Source: an uncultured Clostridia bacterium
GTDB taxonomy: Bacteria; Bacillota; Clostridia; Oscillospirales; Ruminococcaceae
Length of the DNA stretch: 45,372 nt
Direction: 5' to 3'
Assembly (NCBI GenBank): GCA_947628615.1
Contig: CANRAO010000014.1
Span: forward strand, 1 to 45,372
A model generated the notes under the pieces. That model worked only from the letters and a program-made list of their open reading frames with translations. It was not told the origin of the DNA and searched no databases. This document shows, one piece after another, positions 34,346 through 43,577 of this stretch (its first letter is position 1; every line of letters begins with the position of its first letter). The position numbers and the translations under genes were made by a program.

Positions 34346-36631
34346 CTACACTATTTTCACTTGATACGATTTTCCCTTGCAGGTATCAAATACAACCGCA
34401 CCGTCCTTTTCCTCACAGTGTATCTCCTCACCGTCACAGTAAACCTTAACAGTCACATTAACAACAAGCCTGCAAGTCTCGCCGCAGTTTGAAACTATCA
34501 AAGCCTCTTGAAGTTTTGAATTTTCCCACTTGCAGGAGACAGTAAATCCGCCCCTTGCTTTTAGGTTTTCAAACGAACCGTTCCCCCACTCTTTAGGCAG
34601 TGCAGGAAGTAAAATAAGTTCCTGATTAATACTTTGTAATAAAGCCTCTGATATTCCAGCCACACCGCCGAAATTTCCGTCGATCTGAAACGGCGGGTGA
34701 TTATCAAACATATTCTTGTTTGTCGAATAAGACAAAAGTGCCTCAATGTTTTCATAAACTTTTTCGCCATCGTTAAGCCTTGCCCAAAGATTAATTATCC
34801 AAGCTCTGCTCCAGCCTGTATGACCTCCTCCGTGAGAAAGCCTTCTTTCGATCGTTGCTCTTGCAGCGTCCGCCAGCTTAGGCGTTTTTCTTACAGAAAT
34901 CATATCAGCCGGATATAATGCAAACAACTGTGAAATATGTCTGTGACCCGGCTCGGCTTCATCATAGTCTACAGCCCATTCCTTTATCTGACCGTACTTT
35001 CCTATCTCAGGTTTGGGGAGCCTTTCCCGCATTGACTTTAGCTTATCTGCGTAGTCAGAATCAACGCCCAAAATATCGCTTGACTTAATTACCGCCGTAA
35101 ACAGCTCGTAAATTATCTGACTGTCCATAGAAGGTCCTATGCAAAGCGAACCCTTTTCACCTGATTCTGTAATATATGTATTCTCAGGAGAAACAGACGG
35201 GCAGGTCACAAGCTGACCGTTTTTATTTTCGATAAGAAAATCCGTAAAAAACTCGCTTGCCTCTTTTATGGTTTCATATTTTTCCTTTAAGAAGTCCTTA
35301 TCCATAGTGAACATATAATGTTCCCATATATGCAGACAAAGCCACGCAGCACCCATAGGCCACTGTGTTGCAGGCATCCACAAATCCTGCGGTGCAGTAT
35401 CACCCCAAAGGTCAGTGTTATGATGGCAGACAAAGCCTTTGCAGTCATACATTTCTCTTGCAGTTATTTTGCCGTTCGGACGCATTTTCTCTATAAGGTC
35501 AAAAAGCGGATTTGCCAGTTCTGATAAACCAGAGCTTTCAACAGGCCAGTAATTCATCTCAGTATTTATATTAATCGTAAACTTACAGCCCCACGCAGGC
35601 CACATATCCTTGTTCCATATTCCCTGAAGATTCAAAGGCAGCGTTCCCTCACGGCTTCCCGCAATCATAAGATACCGAGCGAAGTTATAGTAAAGCTCGA
35701 TCAGCTTGTTGTCTTTTCCTCCGCTTTGTATATTTGCTAGCCGTTCATCTGTCGGGAGTTCAGATTTTCCTCCGCTGTTATCTTCAAGCTCTATTTTAAC
35801 CCTGTCATAATACTTTTTATAATCCCTGATATGGCGTTCTTTTATGTCTGCAAACGACAGCTTTACAGCCTTTTCAATATCTTTTTTAGCCTCTTTTTTG
35901 TAGTCATCATATCTGTAGCTTGTCTGGCAGGAAATTAAAATAGTTACCTCATCACATTTCTCTGCGATAATAAAACTGCCCCAGCGTTTAACTATACCAG
36001 AATCCGCAATAACTTTTATATAAGACGCAAAATTTATTCCGTCCTCTCCGCCCATTCCGCCGTAATAGAATATTTCGTCGTCAGACACAGGCGAGTTATC
36101 GTCAAAGTAATCATCTCTGCCGTCAATATGTATGCGAATATTAATGCTTTCCTTTTTATCAGCCCTGATATTGACAGCCAGAACATTATCAGGATATGAC
36201 GCTATGACCTCACGAATATATTTTACTCCGTTTGACGAAAACTCAACAGACTGTACCGCTGTTTCAAGGTCAAGACTTCTCTTATAATTATGTATATCGC
36301 CTAAACCTCTTTGGTCGATAATAAAATCTCCCAACGGCATATAGTGACGCTGATTTATAGGAGTTCCGCAGAATGCGTCATGCACTATCTCTTCCGCCTC
36401 AGAAATTTTCTCCTCAAACAAAAGCTGTCTTACCTTTTTAAGATTTTCAAGCGCAGACATATTGTTTCTCTTTCTGTATCCGCCCGACCATATTGAATCC
36501 TCATTGAGTGAAATCGTGTCATAGTATGGATTTCCGTATACCATACCGCCTATTCTTCCGTTTCCGACAGGAAGCGCCTCGTTCCAGTCCTCAGCCCATT
36601 TATTATACCAAAGCTCTGTTGATGTTTTCAT
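34346..36631 (-). CDS. GH95 glycoside hydrolase (putative alpha-L-fucosidase)
   Basis: 761 aa, no signal peptide, so probably cytoplasmic. The N-terminal beta domain begins with WNEALPVGNGRIGGMVYGNPYYDTISLNEDSIWSGG (residues 17-50). The (alpha/alpha)6 barrel has GIWNKDMWPAWGCKFTININTEMNYWP (N354, N356), CHHNTDLWGD, PSVSPENTY, EWAVDYDEAEPGHRHISQLFALYP and QIDGNFGGVAGISEALLQS (D651), all conserved in GH95. Known members release alpha-1,2-fucose or alpha-galactose by inversion. Being intracellular, it would act on imported oligosaccharides, matching the adjacent sugar permease operon. ATG at 36631 behind GAGGAG, own promoter. Confidence 0.93.
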   Translation of the reverse strand: MKTSTELWYNKWAEDWNEALPVGNGRIGGMVYGNPYYDTISLNEDSIWSGGYRKRNNMSALENLKKVRQLLFEEKISEAEEIVHDAFCGTPINQRHYMPLGDFIIDQRGLGDIHNYKRSLDLETAVQSVEFSSNGVKYIREVIASYPDNVLAVNIRADKKESINIRIHIDGRDDYFDDNSPVSDDEIFYYGGMGGEDGINFASYIKVIADSGIVKRWGSFIIAEKCDEVTILISCQTSYRYDDYKKEAKKDIEKAVKLSFADIKERHIRDYKKYYDRVKIELEDNSGGKSELPTDERLANIQSGGKDNKLIELYYNFARYLMIAGSREGTLPLNLQGIWNKDMWPAWGCKFTININTEMNYWPVESSGLSELANPLFDLIEKMRPNGKITAREMYDCKGFVCHHNTDLWGDTAPQDLWMPATQWPMGAAWLCLHIWEHYMFTMDKDFLKEKYETIKEASEFFTDFLIENKNGQLVTCPSVSPENTYITESGEKGSLCIGPSMDSQIIYELFTAVIKSSDILGVDSDYADKLKSMRERLPKPEIGKYGQIKEWAVDYDEAEPGHRHISQLFALYPADMISVRKTPKLADAARATIERRLSHGGGHTGWSRAWIINLWARLNDGEKVYENIEALLSYSTNKNMFDNHPPFQIDGNFGGVAGISEALLQSINQELILLPALPKEWGNGSFENLKARGGFTVSCKWENSKLQEALIVSNCGETCRLVVNVTVKVYCDGEEIHCEEKDGAVVFDTCKGKSYQVKIV

Positions 36632-36700
36632 AATTTACTCCTCATATTCCGGTTTGTTACTGTCTGCTCATTAATGTGCAGAAATAATTATTCTGAAATC

Positions 36701-36730
36701 ATTATACCACATTCTCTATATTCTTTACAA
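36701..36730 (-). promoter_or_regulatory. Promoter for the GH95 gene
   Basis: Minus-strand TTGTAA (36730-36725) and TATAAT (36706-36701), 18-bp spacer, with a TGG extended -10 (TGTGGTATAAT). Confidence 0.75.
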
Positions 36731-36780
36731 CTCCATATACGGTGTTTTTGTATTTTTCAGCAATAATATTTACAAATAAC

Positions 36781-36810
36781 AAAAAAGCCGACCGAATAAA
36801 TCGGTCGGCT
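36781..36810 (-). terminator. Strong terminator of the sugar permease operon
   Basis: Perfect 10-bp stem AGCCGACCGA/TCGGTCGGCT with 5-nt loop and a run of six U on the minus strand, 18 bp past the last permease stop. It separates the operon from the GH95 gene. Confidence 0.93.
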
Positions 36811-36828
36811 GGTTATTAAGTATTAAGT

Positions 36829-37875
36829 TTATCCAACAAGTCCCGAACGCTCAATACCTTCTGTAAAGTATTTCTGTAAGAATACATACATAACAAGTAT
36901 AGGAGTTATTGCAAGAATACATCCTGATTCAAGCCAAACAATCATCTGACGAGGACCTACTGTCTGGTTATCAAACAACTCCGACTGAAGCGTTGCAGTC
37001 AGGTTTTTAAGCATTAATGCAACGGTATCATTCTGATTGAAGAATGATGACGATACATAGTAGTCATTCCAGTACCATACAACCGAGAACAGGAATACTG
37101 TCAAGAATGATGATGCAGCGTTAGGAACCATTACAACGATAAATGTTTTAAGCGGTCCGCATCCGTCAAGATAAGCTGCGTCCTCGAGTTCCTTCGGAAG
37201 TCCCCTGAAGAATTGCCTAAATATAAGGATAAACAGTCCGGCTCTCAAGCCGTTAGCGAACAACGCCGGCAAATACATTGTAAGACCGCTGTTGATAAGT
37301 GAGATCGTATCACCTGTGAATAGCTTAACCAATCCCAGCGGATTGAAGTATGAATACTGCATATACAGTGGGATCGTAGTAATCTGAGGCGGTACTATGA
37401 TCATCAAAACAACAATTACAAACAAAAAACCTTTGCCCTTGAAGTTAAATCTTGCAAATCCGTAGCCAGTAATCGCACAGGTAATAACCTGAAGGATTGA
37501 AGCCACAAGGTTCAGCTTTATTGTGTTAAGAACAGTTGCACCGTACTTCATAACATCCCATGTTTCCTTAATGTTTTGAAGCGTCAGACTCTTTGGAATC
37601 CATACTATTGATGGATCATTCATCTGATCATTAGGTCTGAACGCCGTTGAAATCATGAATATCAAGGGATACAGAATGACAAAACACAAACCAAACAGAA
37701 TTAAAAATCTGAATATCGGCCAAACTGAACTTGTAAAGGCTTTACGTCTGTTATACCTTTTTTGTTCGGGGGTGATCTCTATAGTGATTCCGGCTTCTTT
37801 CATAGCTTTTAACTTAGCTTTTTTAGCGGCTTTCATTTCTTTTTCAAAGCGCTTTTCTTCTTTTTTAGTTGCCAT
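36829..37875 (-). CDS. Carbohydrate ABC transporter permease, MalG type (second pair)
   Basis: 348 aa. An unusual, highly charged N-terminal extension (about 1-45, Lys/Glu-rich, probably coiled coil) precedes six TM segments. The EAA loop ELEDAAYLDGCGPLKTFIVVMVPN is the ATPase contact of sugar permeases; the C-terminus FLQKYFTEGIERSGLVG is typical of MalG-like proteins. Works with the preceding MalF-type permease; the ATPase must be supplied from elsewhere (MsmX/MsmK type, inference). Last gene of the operon. Confidence 0.93.
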   Translation of the reverse strand: MATKKEEKRFEKEMKAAKKAKLKAMKEAGITIEITPEQKRYNRRKAFTSSVWPIFRFLILFGLCFVILYPLIFMISTAFRPNDQMNDPSIVWIPKSLTLQNIKETWDVMKYGATVLNTIKLNLVASILQVITCAITGYGFARFNFKGKGFLFVIVVLMIIVPPQITTIPLYMQYSYFNPLGLVKLFTGDTISLINSGLTMYLPALFANGLRAGLFILIFRQFFRGLPKELEDAAYLDGCGPLKTFIVVMVPNAASSFLTVFLFSVVWYWNDYYVSSSFFNQNDTVALMLKNLTATLQSELFDNQTVGPRQMIVWLESGCILAITPILVMYVFLQKYFTEGIERSGLVG

Positions 37876-37887
37876 CTATATCCCCCC

Positions 37888-38874
37888 TTATCCTACTTCG
37901 TAATATACAAACTTGTTTATAATAGCAACAAGTATCGCCAACGCCACTCCGACTATCAGGAAGTATGCCCATGCCATCGCAGACATATATCCATAATTCC
38001 AGTCGCTTCCCTGCGTCAGAATAAGTTTCATAACCTTATTCTCAGGATCAACGAACGAGTCGATAACTGTGTAAACTAAACTTGCTAGTATCATCGGGCT
38101 TATGTATGGAATTGTAATCTTCCAGAAGTATTCCCAAGCAGTTGCACCCTCCATCTGAGCTGCTTCCTTTGCGGAGAACGGTATGTTCTGCAAAGCCGCT
38201 AAAAACAGAAGAATCTGAATACCCGAGTTCCATACAAGGTTGAATATGTCAGAGGTTACTGATGTGATCGTATTGGTAAGAGTATCGCTTATTCCGTATA
38301 TTCCGAGAAACTCCAGCAACTGATCGACCAGATCGGTTTCAAAGAGCGTGTTGAACTGCTCTCCGCCTCCTGCTGCATATCCGCCGGTATCCATATTACC
38401 GTTAATTACTTCAATTACAGGTCCCGTTGCTATAATAACAGGCAGGAAGAAAACTGCTCTTGCAAAAGTTCTTCCTCTGAACTTCTGATTTAATATAACT
38501 GCCACGAATATCGAGAATATAATGATCAGCGGCGTTTTCAAAGCTGTAGAACCAAGTATCTCAACTAAATACTGTGAATAATACTGGTCTTTTCTAAAGG
38601 CATCATGATAGTGACCAAGACCGTTCCATTCAAGCTGCATAACTCCTCTTTGAGGCTGAGTCTCGTTAAACGAATAAACTAACGACTCAAACAGAGGCAA
38701 AATAAAGAAATAAATCGTTCCTATGAGCCACAGTGCAATAAATGCGTATCCGTAAAGAGCCTTTCTTCTTTCATACGGAATTTTTAGTCCCTTTTGCTTA
38801 ACGCCTTTTGGAGGTTTCAGGGCCTTTACTTCTTCCTTTGTAGGTGTTGAAACAACATTTTCTGTGTTTGTCAT
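37888..38874 (-). CDS. Carbohydrate ABC transporter permease, MalF type (second pair)
   Basis: 328 aa. A charged N-terminal tail, then YGYAFIALWLIGTIYFFILPLFESLVYSFNE as first TM and six TM in total. EAA loop SAKEAAQMEGATAWEYFWKITIPYISP. The periplasm-side loop between the first and second TM segments is typical of MalF-like permeases. Its ATG overlaps the DUF5696 stop (TAATG), suggesting translational coupling between the exported protein and the permease. MalG partner follows after 12 bp. Confidence 0.93.
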   Translation of the reverse strand: MTNTENVVSTPTKEEVKALKPPKGVKQKGLKIPYERRKALYGYAFIALWLIGTIYFFILPLFESLVYSFNETQPQRGVMQLEWNGLGHYHDAFRKDQYYSQYLVEILGSTALKTPLIIIFSIFVAVILNQKFRGRTFARAVFFLPVIIATGPVIEVINGNMDTGGYAAGGGEQFNTLFETDLVDQLLEFLGIYGISDTLTNTITSVTSDIFNLVWNSGIQILLFLAALQNIPFSAKEAAQMEGATAWEYFWKITIPYISPMILASLVYTVIDSFVDPENKVMKLILTQGSDWNYGYMSAMAWAYFLIVGVALAILVAIINKFVYYEVG

Positions 38875-41261
38875 TAGCCTTGTGCGCCTCCTTCCTTAAT
38901 AACCTGACTGACATCAACATTAGATCCGTCGATTGAAACCGCTCCTTTGTTCAAATCGACCTGTACAACTGTTTCTGCTGCACTTCCGTCTTCGCTTCCA
39001 TAGGTCGTTTTCAAAATGTTGTTCTGTCTGTCAATTTCAAAATTAGTAATTACCTTATTGCTTACTGCTCCCAAAACCTGTTTTGCAGCCTTTGATTCAG
39101 CAGCTGCCGTGTCGATCCAGCCCTCATAATTTGCATAGTACAAATCACTGTATGCAGTATCAGACAGCTTTGAACTCTGCTCATACAGCATATCATAATG
39201 CAGTGACGAACCGTATGCAAGTGCCAGCAAGAATGTTTCTTCTGAATTAGAGCTCTTGTTTATTGCCTGTGTTGAATAAGGTACATATCCGTGAACTACC
39301 ATCTGATAGAAAGGTATATCATAGTCAACAATATTGAAACCGCTCGAATTAACAGGAATATTTGTAACATGGTCAACATATGGGAGAATATAAGAATTTG
39401 CCCCATCTGCCAAAATTGAACCTACGTCTTTATTCGCCTTTTCATAACCCTCAAGAATGGTGTTCATCGTATCTTGTCTGCTGGAGAAATTCTTCTCTGA
39501 GAAGTCGGAAACAAGTTTTGAAGAAAAACCGCCGAATGAAATATTCTTCAATTCTTCGTCTTTATAGCTTGTAATGATCTCATTAAACACCTTTGAGTAA
39601 ACCGTCGGCGTCAAAAGTGCCGGAGCAGTATCCGTAGCTCCGCCGAATGCCGGGTTGTACTGAATTTGTCTCGAATAAGCATTTGAAACTCTCGTAGCTG
39701 TGCTGGAGAACGTCCAATATCCCCACGAACTGCTTTCCATCTCCATATTGTCAATAGCCGGATAGACCTTAATTCCGTTAGACTCGGCAAAGGACATCAT
39801 ATCTTCAAAATCTCCTCTTCCGCCGAGAGTTCCCGCAGGCTTTGCCTTTGTGGAAATCTTCTTTGCTATAGACTTATCCGTCCAGTCGTTATAGTTTGCA
39901 ATTATGTCTGTTACTCCATTATCCTGAAGCTTCTCAAGAATCGTTTTTGCCTGTTTAAATGAAGTAACCGAAGTTTTCAAGTCAAACGGTATTCCGAGAA
40001 TTGATTTCTGCATTACAACTCCGCCGTACAAGTCTACATAAAGGTTTGATTGGTTTTCCGCTACTTTTGAAGTAAGACCCTTATTCTTAATCAGATAGTT
40101 TCTGTAAACCCTTGCGCAGTCTGCATAGTTTACATCATTCTTCTTAGCAATTGGATAATAAGTTACTGCGATTTCCTCCTGAACAATGCTGCCTTTCTGG
40201 AAAACCTCAAGCGGATCAGACTCACCGCTTAAATAGTAGTCGTCAGAAGTTCTTACCTCAAAGCTGAAATAAGAATTATTGTAAGTCTGATTGTTCTGCC
40301 CGCTTACCTGCGCATTTACAGAAACATTTGCGTCGCCGCTTGTTGCAACCGCCACAAGCGCCTTATTACCTGAAACAGTTGCCGTTACCGGCATATAAGC
40401 CTGCTCTGTAGTTTTAGAAGCTGTCAACGGAACAGTTGTGTAGTCTCTTCCGTAAACCTTTTGAGAATACGAACTTGAATAACTTGATTTTCCGTTGTTA
40501 AATTCAATAACAGCGCCGCTTCCGTCCGGTACTATCATATAGCCGTTTACTGTTTTTCCATTTAAGTCTTTAGCAGGCGCCGCACCAAATGATGGCGTTA
40601 GCTGAATCTGAGTTATAACCTTTCCGTCTTTAACAGAAATGTTATCCTCTTTTATCTTTGACGTATCACACGAAACCTTCAATGAATCATCACCCAAGGT
40701 ATATTCCACTGGAATCGTGAACCCGTCTGTGAAGTCGTATGTAAAAACAACTCCGTCGTTTTTAGTTTCTATTTTAGTTTTGCAAATATCTCTTGTTCTT
40801 GAAGCTACTCCGGAATACAGAGGAGAAGTTGTTCTCTTGGCCTGATCACCGTATTCAAGAGCCAGACCTGAGTTTAACTGCTGTCTCTGGGTATCCTTCA
40901 TATAGGAATCTCCCCTTGCCGTCTTGCCAAGCGGAGTATCGTCTGCTAAAGCATTAATAGGAGTACTCCACCAATAGTTAGGCGTCGACAATGATTTATC
41001 AAGAAGACAAACCCTTTCATTTTCTTCATCGTACCAAAGCTCGAGATTTCCGGCTTGTGCAGCTTTTTTACAGTTTTTAAACGCCTGCTCGTCAGTAATC
41101 TTTGCCGGAAGCTCATTCATACTTGTGCTTTGAGACGTTGAAGAATTACTTTTATCTGCTGCATCAGTCTCTTCGTCAGTTGAACCTACCAAAGTTCCGA
41201 TAGGAAGCATCATGGCAACAACTAATGCAGATATAATGATTTTTCTTAATCTCTCATGCAT
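38874..41261 (-). CDS. DUF5696 family large exported protein
   Basis: 795 aa. Signal peptide (RLRKIIISALVVAMMLPIGTLVG, no lipobox), a Ser/Thr-rich linker, then an all-beta region (about 60-370) with family text NGYMIVPDGSGAVIEFNNGK. A C-terminal region (about 410-720) reads like a TIM barrel: KTILEKLQDNGVTDIIANYNDW, LGGRGDFEDMMSFAESNGIKVYPAIDNMEM. I recognise DUF5696, commonly seen beside sugar ABC permeases; no activity is established to my knowledge. The beta-sandwich plus barrel layout resembles glycoside hydrolases of the GH31/GH97/GH101 kind (inference). Acidic candidates are Asp/Glu in NYNDWTD and PAIDNMEME. It lies between a YIP1 protein and a MalF permease. Confidence 0.85.
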   Translation of the reverse strand: MHERLRKIIISALVVAMMLPIGTLVGSTDEETDAADKSNSSTSQSTSMNELPAKITDEQAFKNCKKAAQAGNLELWYDEENERVCLLDKSLSTPNYWWSTPINALADDTPLGKTARGDSYMKDTQRQQLNSGLALEYGDQAKRTTSPLYSGVASRTRDICKTKIETKNDGVVFTYDFTDGFTIPVEYTLGDDSLKVSCDTSKIKEDNISVKDGKVITQIQLTPSFGAAPAKDLNGKTVNGYMIVPDGSGAVIEFNNGKSSYSSSYSQKVYGRDYTTVPLTASKTTEQAYMPVTATVSGNKALVAVATSGDANVSVNAQVSGQNNQTYNNSYFSFEVRTSDDYYLSGESDPLEVFQKGSIVQEEIAVTYYPIAKKNDVNYADCARVYRNYLIKNKGLTSKVAENQSNLYVDLYGGVVMQKSILGIPFDLKTSVTSFKQAKTILEKLQDNGVTDIIANYNDWTDKSIAKKISTKAKPAGTLGGRGDFEDMMSFAESNGIKVYPAIDNMEMESSSWGYWTFSSTATRVSNAYSRQIQYNPAFGGATDTAPALLTPTVYSKVFNEIITSYKDEELKNISFGGFSSKLVSDFSEKNFSSRQDTMNTILEGYEKANKDVGSILADGANSYILPYVDHVTNIPVNSSGFNIVDYDIPFYQMVVHGYVPYSTQAINKSSNSEETFLLALAYGSSLHYDMLYEQSSKLSDTAYSDLYYANYEGWIDTAAAESKAAKQVLGAVSNKVITNFEIDRQNNILKTTYGSEDGSAAETVVQVDLNKGAVSIDGSNVDVSQVIKEGGAQG

Positions 41262-41275
41262 AATTATTACCTCCT

Positions 41276-41905
41276 TTAACCTCTGAACCGATATGTCAAC
41301 TCTGTGTAGATCGATGCAATAAACACATATACTTGCTGGAACAAGCTAATCAAAAGAACTAACAAGAATAGAATTACCAGCATTGCCACCAGCGTAAATA
41401 CAATTGAAAGTAGTGTTTTCGGGAACGAGTACTGGTGAACCGTCCTTATCGCCTGAATCATCAGAACAACTGACCATCCCAGTCCAACATAGTAAATTAC
41501 ATTCATCCAAACTATCTCATCGCTGACAATAAAGTTAGAGATAAACACGCTTAAAAATGTACCAACGATATACGGTACTAATGCATATGCCGAATAAATG
41601 CAAATTCTCTTGATTGTTCCCTCGCCGTTAAAGAGTGTACACAAAGCCCAGTTTGCTATTACCCATGTAAAAAAGTAAACGATACTTTGCACAAATAACG
41701 GAACAACATTAAATATCTTTACATATGAACCATTAAACTGAAATCCTGTAAGCTGTCTGTTTACAACCATGGCTACGAAAAGCAATAGCACAATTACCAT
41801 TGAAATTTTCATAGAACCTTTTTTCTTCCACCGTAAATCATCATATCCCTCAACCGGATGGAAAATAACATGCTTCAACCAACCGAGCTCTGAAAATTCA
41901 TACAT
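41276..41905 (-). CDS. YIP1 family membrane protein
   Basis: 209 aa with about five or six TM segments. The N-terminus WLKHVIFHPVEGYDDLRWKKKGS is the cytoplasmic lead-in typical of bacterial YIP1 domain proteins, and CTLFNGEGTIKRICIYSAYALVPYIVG is the characteristic core. The molecular role in bacteria is unknown. It is placed 1 bp after the NHL/TPR gene and 14 bp before DUF5696, so the three are almost certainly co-translated and may form one membrane complex (inference). Confidence 0.86.
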   Translation of the reverse strand: MYEFSELGWLKHVIFHPVEGYDDLRWKKKGSMKISMVIVLLLFVAMVVNRQLTGFQFNGSYVKIFNVVPLFVQSIVYFFTWVIANWALCTLFNGEGTIKRICIYSAYALVPYIVGTFLSVFISNFIVSDEIVWMNVIYYVGLGWSVVLMIQAIRTVHQYSFPKTLLSIVFTLVAMLVILFLLVLLISLFQQVYVFIASIYTELTYRFRG

Positions 41906-41906
41906 A

Positions 41907-43535
41907 TTATTTACCCTCCTTTTCCGGTTTCTTTTTTAGCTTAGGCATTTTTATTATGCCTTTCTTGAACAGCTTCCGCAATACTATGATCGCAACTATT
42001 ATAATAAGTAAAATTATTATAATCAAAGTGAAATTTGCTCTAAGAAAATCGTCACGTTCATATTTATAAGCTCTGTCATATGAACTTTTTGCAACAGAAA
42101 CCTTGAAGTTTTCCATAGCCTTATCATATTCGCCCGTGTTAAGATAAGCCTTTCCGAGACCGTAATATGCTAATGAATATCCGCCATCTCTCTTGATTAC
42201 CTCGTTCCACGGGTCAATAGCCTGCTCATAAAGTCCCTTCTCGTAAAGGGCAGCCGCCTCGTGAACATATTTTCCGAAGGTCGTTTCAACGAAAATTGTT
42301 ATATCGTTTTTCTTACCGTCAATAACATAAATCTTTTCGCCAATCGCCTCAATACCGTTCGGTGCTGTGAAAGTACCTCTCTGATCTGACGTTCCGTTCT
42401 TTGTACCGAATATGAACAGCAAATCATTGTCCTGAGTGTACTGGAATACACGTCCTGTTTCATAGTCCAAAAGATTTATAATTCCGTCATCCCCGACTAC
42501 AATATCCGTAAGTCTTGAAGCATATTTGCTTGTATCGCAATCCGCAAACTCAGGTAAATCACCGAATTCATACTCGTTTCCGGTAGCAGTATTCCAAATG
42601 TTTTCACCGGCAGGATTCAGCTTTTTAACTGCGTCGGTAGACGCGTTTGCAGCCTCTGTTACGGTGTAAATAAATCCTTCGCTGTCAATATCAAAGTTTG
42701 CATATTCTACAGGAACGTTTCTCGTCATTGAAGCTATTTGCTCGTTTGAAGCAAATTTTCTCCAGATCGCCTGACGAATAACAGCAGCCGTCTGTTCAAC
42801 TCTGTTAGCTCCGTAGAAACCAGTAAATTCACCCGTTTCACTGAATACAACAGCTCCCGTTGTTACCGATGAAACAACTACATATAGAATTCCAGCACTG
42901 TCAACCAAAATCTTTGACGGATTAAACGTTCGTGAAGCATTTGCATAAAGCTCTGAATCAGGCTTTGTGTACTCAAACATACATTTCGCAGAGTTCTTCG
43001 ACTCCGCAACAGCCTTTACAACTCTTGCATTTTTATTGTCCGCAACATAGAATACAGGCTTGTTAGTTGCCTTGTCTATATTAACATATACACCTGTCGG
43101 ATTTGAAAAGGTCGAAAGACCTGTTTCTGCATCAACTGATGTTTGGGAATTTGAAACTCCCTTATAGCATCCGATAACCTTTAGGTTAGAGTCAGTTCTC
43201 AAAATTCTGTCATTATCCGAATCTGCTATCCAAAACTCTTTTGTATTTTTTTCGTAAAATATATCGGAAGCACCTGAAAGGTTAGTAGGCTCGGTTTCAC
43301 TGACAAATAAATCACTTTTCGGATCAGCCAGCTTATCGAGCTCCATCTCATAGCCGGTAATAGTCTCATCAACTCTGTATCCGCTCTGAGACGGAATAGC
43401 GTCTCCCCAAGCGTCGTAGTTATATGATACATACGGTTCACCCGCATAAGCAGTCAGGGACATTGCCACTGTTATGCTTAGTGCGAGTCCGACTGAGATA
43501 ATATTTTTTATGTGTTTTTTCATTCTCGACACCAT
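41907..43535 (-). CDS. Membrane-anchored NHL beta-propeller / TPR protein
   Basis: 542 aa. Signal peptide ending near AYA-G (about residue 32). Residues ~85-430 hold repeated NHL-like blades (EFWIADSDNDRILRTDSNLKVIG, PVFYVADNKNARVVKA, GILYVVV, GIINLLDYETGRVFQYTQDNDLLFIFG, FTAPNGIEAIGEKIYVID). Residues ~430-490 contain two TPR-like helices pairs (AAALYEKGLYEQAIDPWNEVI, YYGLGKAYLNTGEYDKAMENF). One C-terminal TM (about 498-518) and a Lys-rich cytoplasmic tail follow. It thus presents a propeller and TPR outside the cell. It may bind glycan or scaffold the transporter (inference). ATG at 43535 follows AAAAAGGTG; 43523 is an alternative. Confidence 0.83.
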   Translation of the reverse strand: MVSRMKKHIKNIISVGLALSITVAMSLTAYAGEPYVSYNYDAWGDAIPSQSGYRVDETITGYEMELDKLADPKSDLFVSETEPTNLSGASDIFYEKNTKEFWIADSDNDRILRTDSNLKVIGCYKGVSNSQTSVDAETGLSTFSNPTGVYVNIDKATNKPVFYVADNKNARVVKAVAESKNSAKCMFEYTKPDSELYANASRTFNPSKILVDSAGILYVVVSSVTTGAVVFSETGEFTGFYGANRVEQTAAVIRQAIWRKFASNEQIASMTRNVPVEYANFDIDSEGFIYTVTEAANASTDAVKKLNPAGENIWNTATGNEYEFGDLPEFADCDTSKYASRLTDIVVGDDGIINLLDYETGRVFQYTQDNDLLFIFGTKNGTSDQRGTFTAPNGIEAIGEKIYVIDGKKNDITIFVETTFGKYVHEAAALYEKGLYEQAIDPWNEVIKRDGGYSLAYYGLGKAYLNTGEYDKAMENFKVSVAKSSYDRAYKYERDDFLRANFTLIIIILLIIIVAIIVLRKLFKKGIIKMPKLKKKPEKEGK

Positions 43536-43577
43536 TATCACCTTTTTTCCTTTTTAATATATTTGAATAATTATCCG

